NCBI RefSeq assembly: GCF_016841685.1
Contig: NZ_JAENYR010000019.1
Span: 1-55,859 of the forward strand
Source of the DNA: Thiohalomonas denitrificans
GTDB taxonomy: Bacteria > Pseudomonadota > Gammaproteobacteria > Thiohalomonadales > Thiohalomonadaceae
Direction: 5' to 3'
DNA: 55,859 nucleotides
The translations under genes were made by a program, and so were the position numbers. Under the pieces are notes generated by a model, which was given only the letters and a program-made list of their open reading frames with translations, had not been told where the DNA came from and did no database searches. How positions within the stretch are numbered: position 1 is the stretch's first letter; every line of letters starts with the position of its first letter. Below, one piece after another: positions 55,706-55,859 of the stretch.

Positions 55706-55859
55706 GTACCCCCTGCTGCGTAGGCCCGAATCAATGACGAACCTTCAGCCGTCATTGCGAGCCGTACCCCCTGCTGCGCAGGCCCGAATCAATGACGAAC
55801 CTTCAGCCGTCATTGCGAGCCGTCCCCGCCGCACGCGGCCCCGAATCGGTGACGAACGT
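55706..55859. repeat. 58-bp tandem repeat after narH
   Basis: GTACCCCCTGCTGCG begins at 55706 and 55764, and a diverged GTCCCCGCCGC at 55822, a constant 58-bp period. The units contain GTCATTGCGAGCC and ATCAATGACGAACC. The array runs off the window edge, so its full size is unknown. Confidence 0.85.

Overview
The window looks like chromosome from a high-G+C gammaproteobacterium with versatile respiration. This rests on a long B12-dependent MetH, a membrane nitrate reductase (NarGH), a complete MtrCAB-type porin-cytochrome conduit and dispersed palindromic repeats. No rRNA, tRNA or CRISPR array is visible, so the genus cannot be named from this sequence alone.

Layout. Positions 1-4700 hold metH and a cluster of short GTAGGAG...GCGAT palindromes, two of them inside the metH reading frame. 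Positions 4.7-22.8 kb are an accessory island of toxin-antitoxin and defence-type genes, many broken. It contains a frameshifted DUF2281-like gene, an antitoxin with a truncated ParE remnant, an HTH-HATPase-DUF4325 protein, TumE/TumA, an amber-mutated HigA, a Fic protein flanked by duplicated HigA ends, MntA/HepT, and a nucleotidyltransferase-HEPN fusion. It also contains an A+T-richer two-gene unit (alpha/beta hydrolase-ATPase plus AAA-TPR protein), a methyltransferase coupled to a PLD-helicase-LexA-like-DUF3427 protein, and two copies of a divergent XRE/small coiled-coil gene pair. Pieces of a Fic C-terminal domain and a 24-bp motif recur through the island and mark old rearrangements.

Positions 22.9-33.5 kb carry mixed housekeeping and accessory genes: a glycine-zipper protein, a VOC protein, a two-gene multicopper oxidase, a 154-bp tandem repeat, an XRE regulator, a flavin reductase-like protein, a metallo-hydrolase, a methyltransferase, a pilin-like protein and a broken ThiE domain. 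Several 126-277 bp elements with GTAACTGCTC/GAGCAGTTAC ends and 8-bp target duplications behave like MITEs.

Positions 33.9-39.3 kb encode mtrC-mtrA-mtrB: a surface decaheme lipoprotein, a periplasmic decaheme cytochrome and an outer-membrane barrel, which together carry electrons across the outer membrane. Positions 39.4-41.3 kb hold small envelope proteins. Positions 41.4-46.1 kb are a tightly coupled minus-strand operon for corrinoid chemistry: corrinoid protein, UroD-type methyltransferase, ferredoxin-ASKHA reactivator and a GAF-PAS-HD-GYP signalling protein. Positions 46.4-50.1 kb hold YkgJ-like, metallo-hydrolase, YaiI and OsmC genes and a broken P-type ATPase. The window ends in narGH followed by a 58-bp tandem repeat.

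The strongest candidates for something undescribed are the hydrolase-ATPase/AAA-TPR pair (12.4-16.7 kb), the duplicated XRE/coiled-coil pairs (20.8-22.1 kb), and the corrinoid operon fused by overlap to an HD-GYP protein (41.4-46.1 kb).
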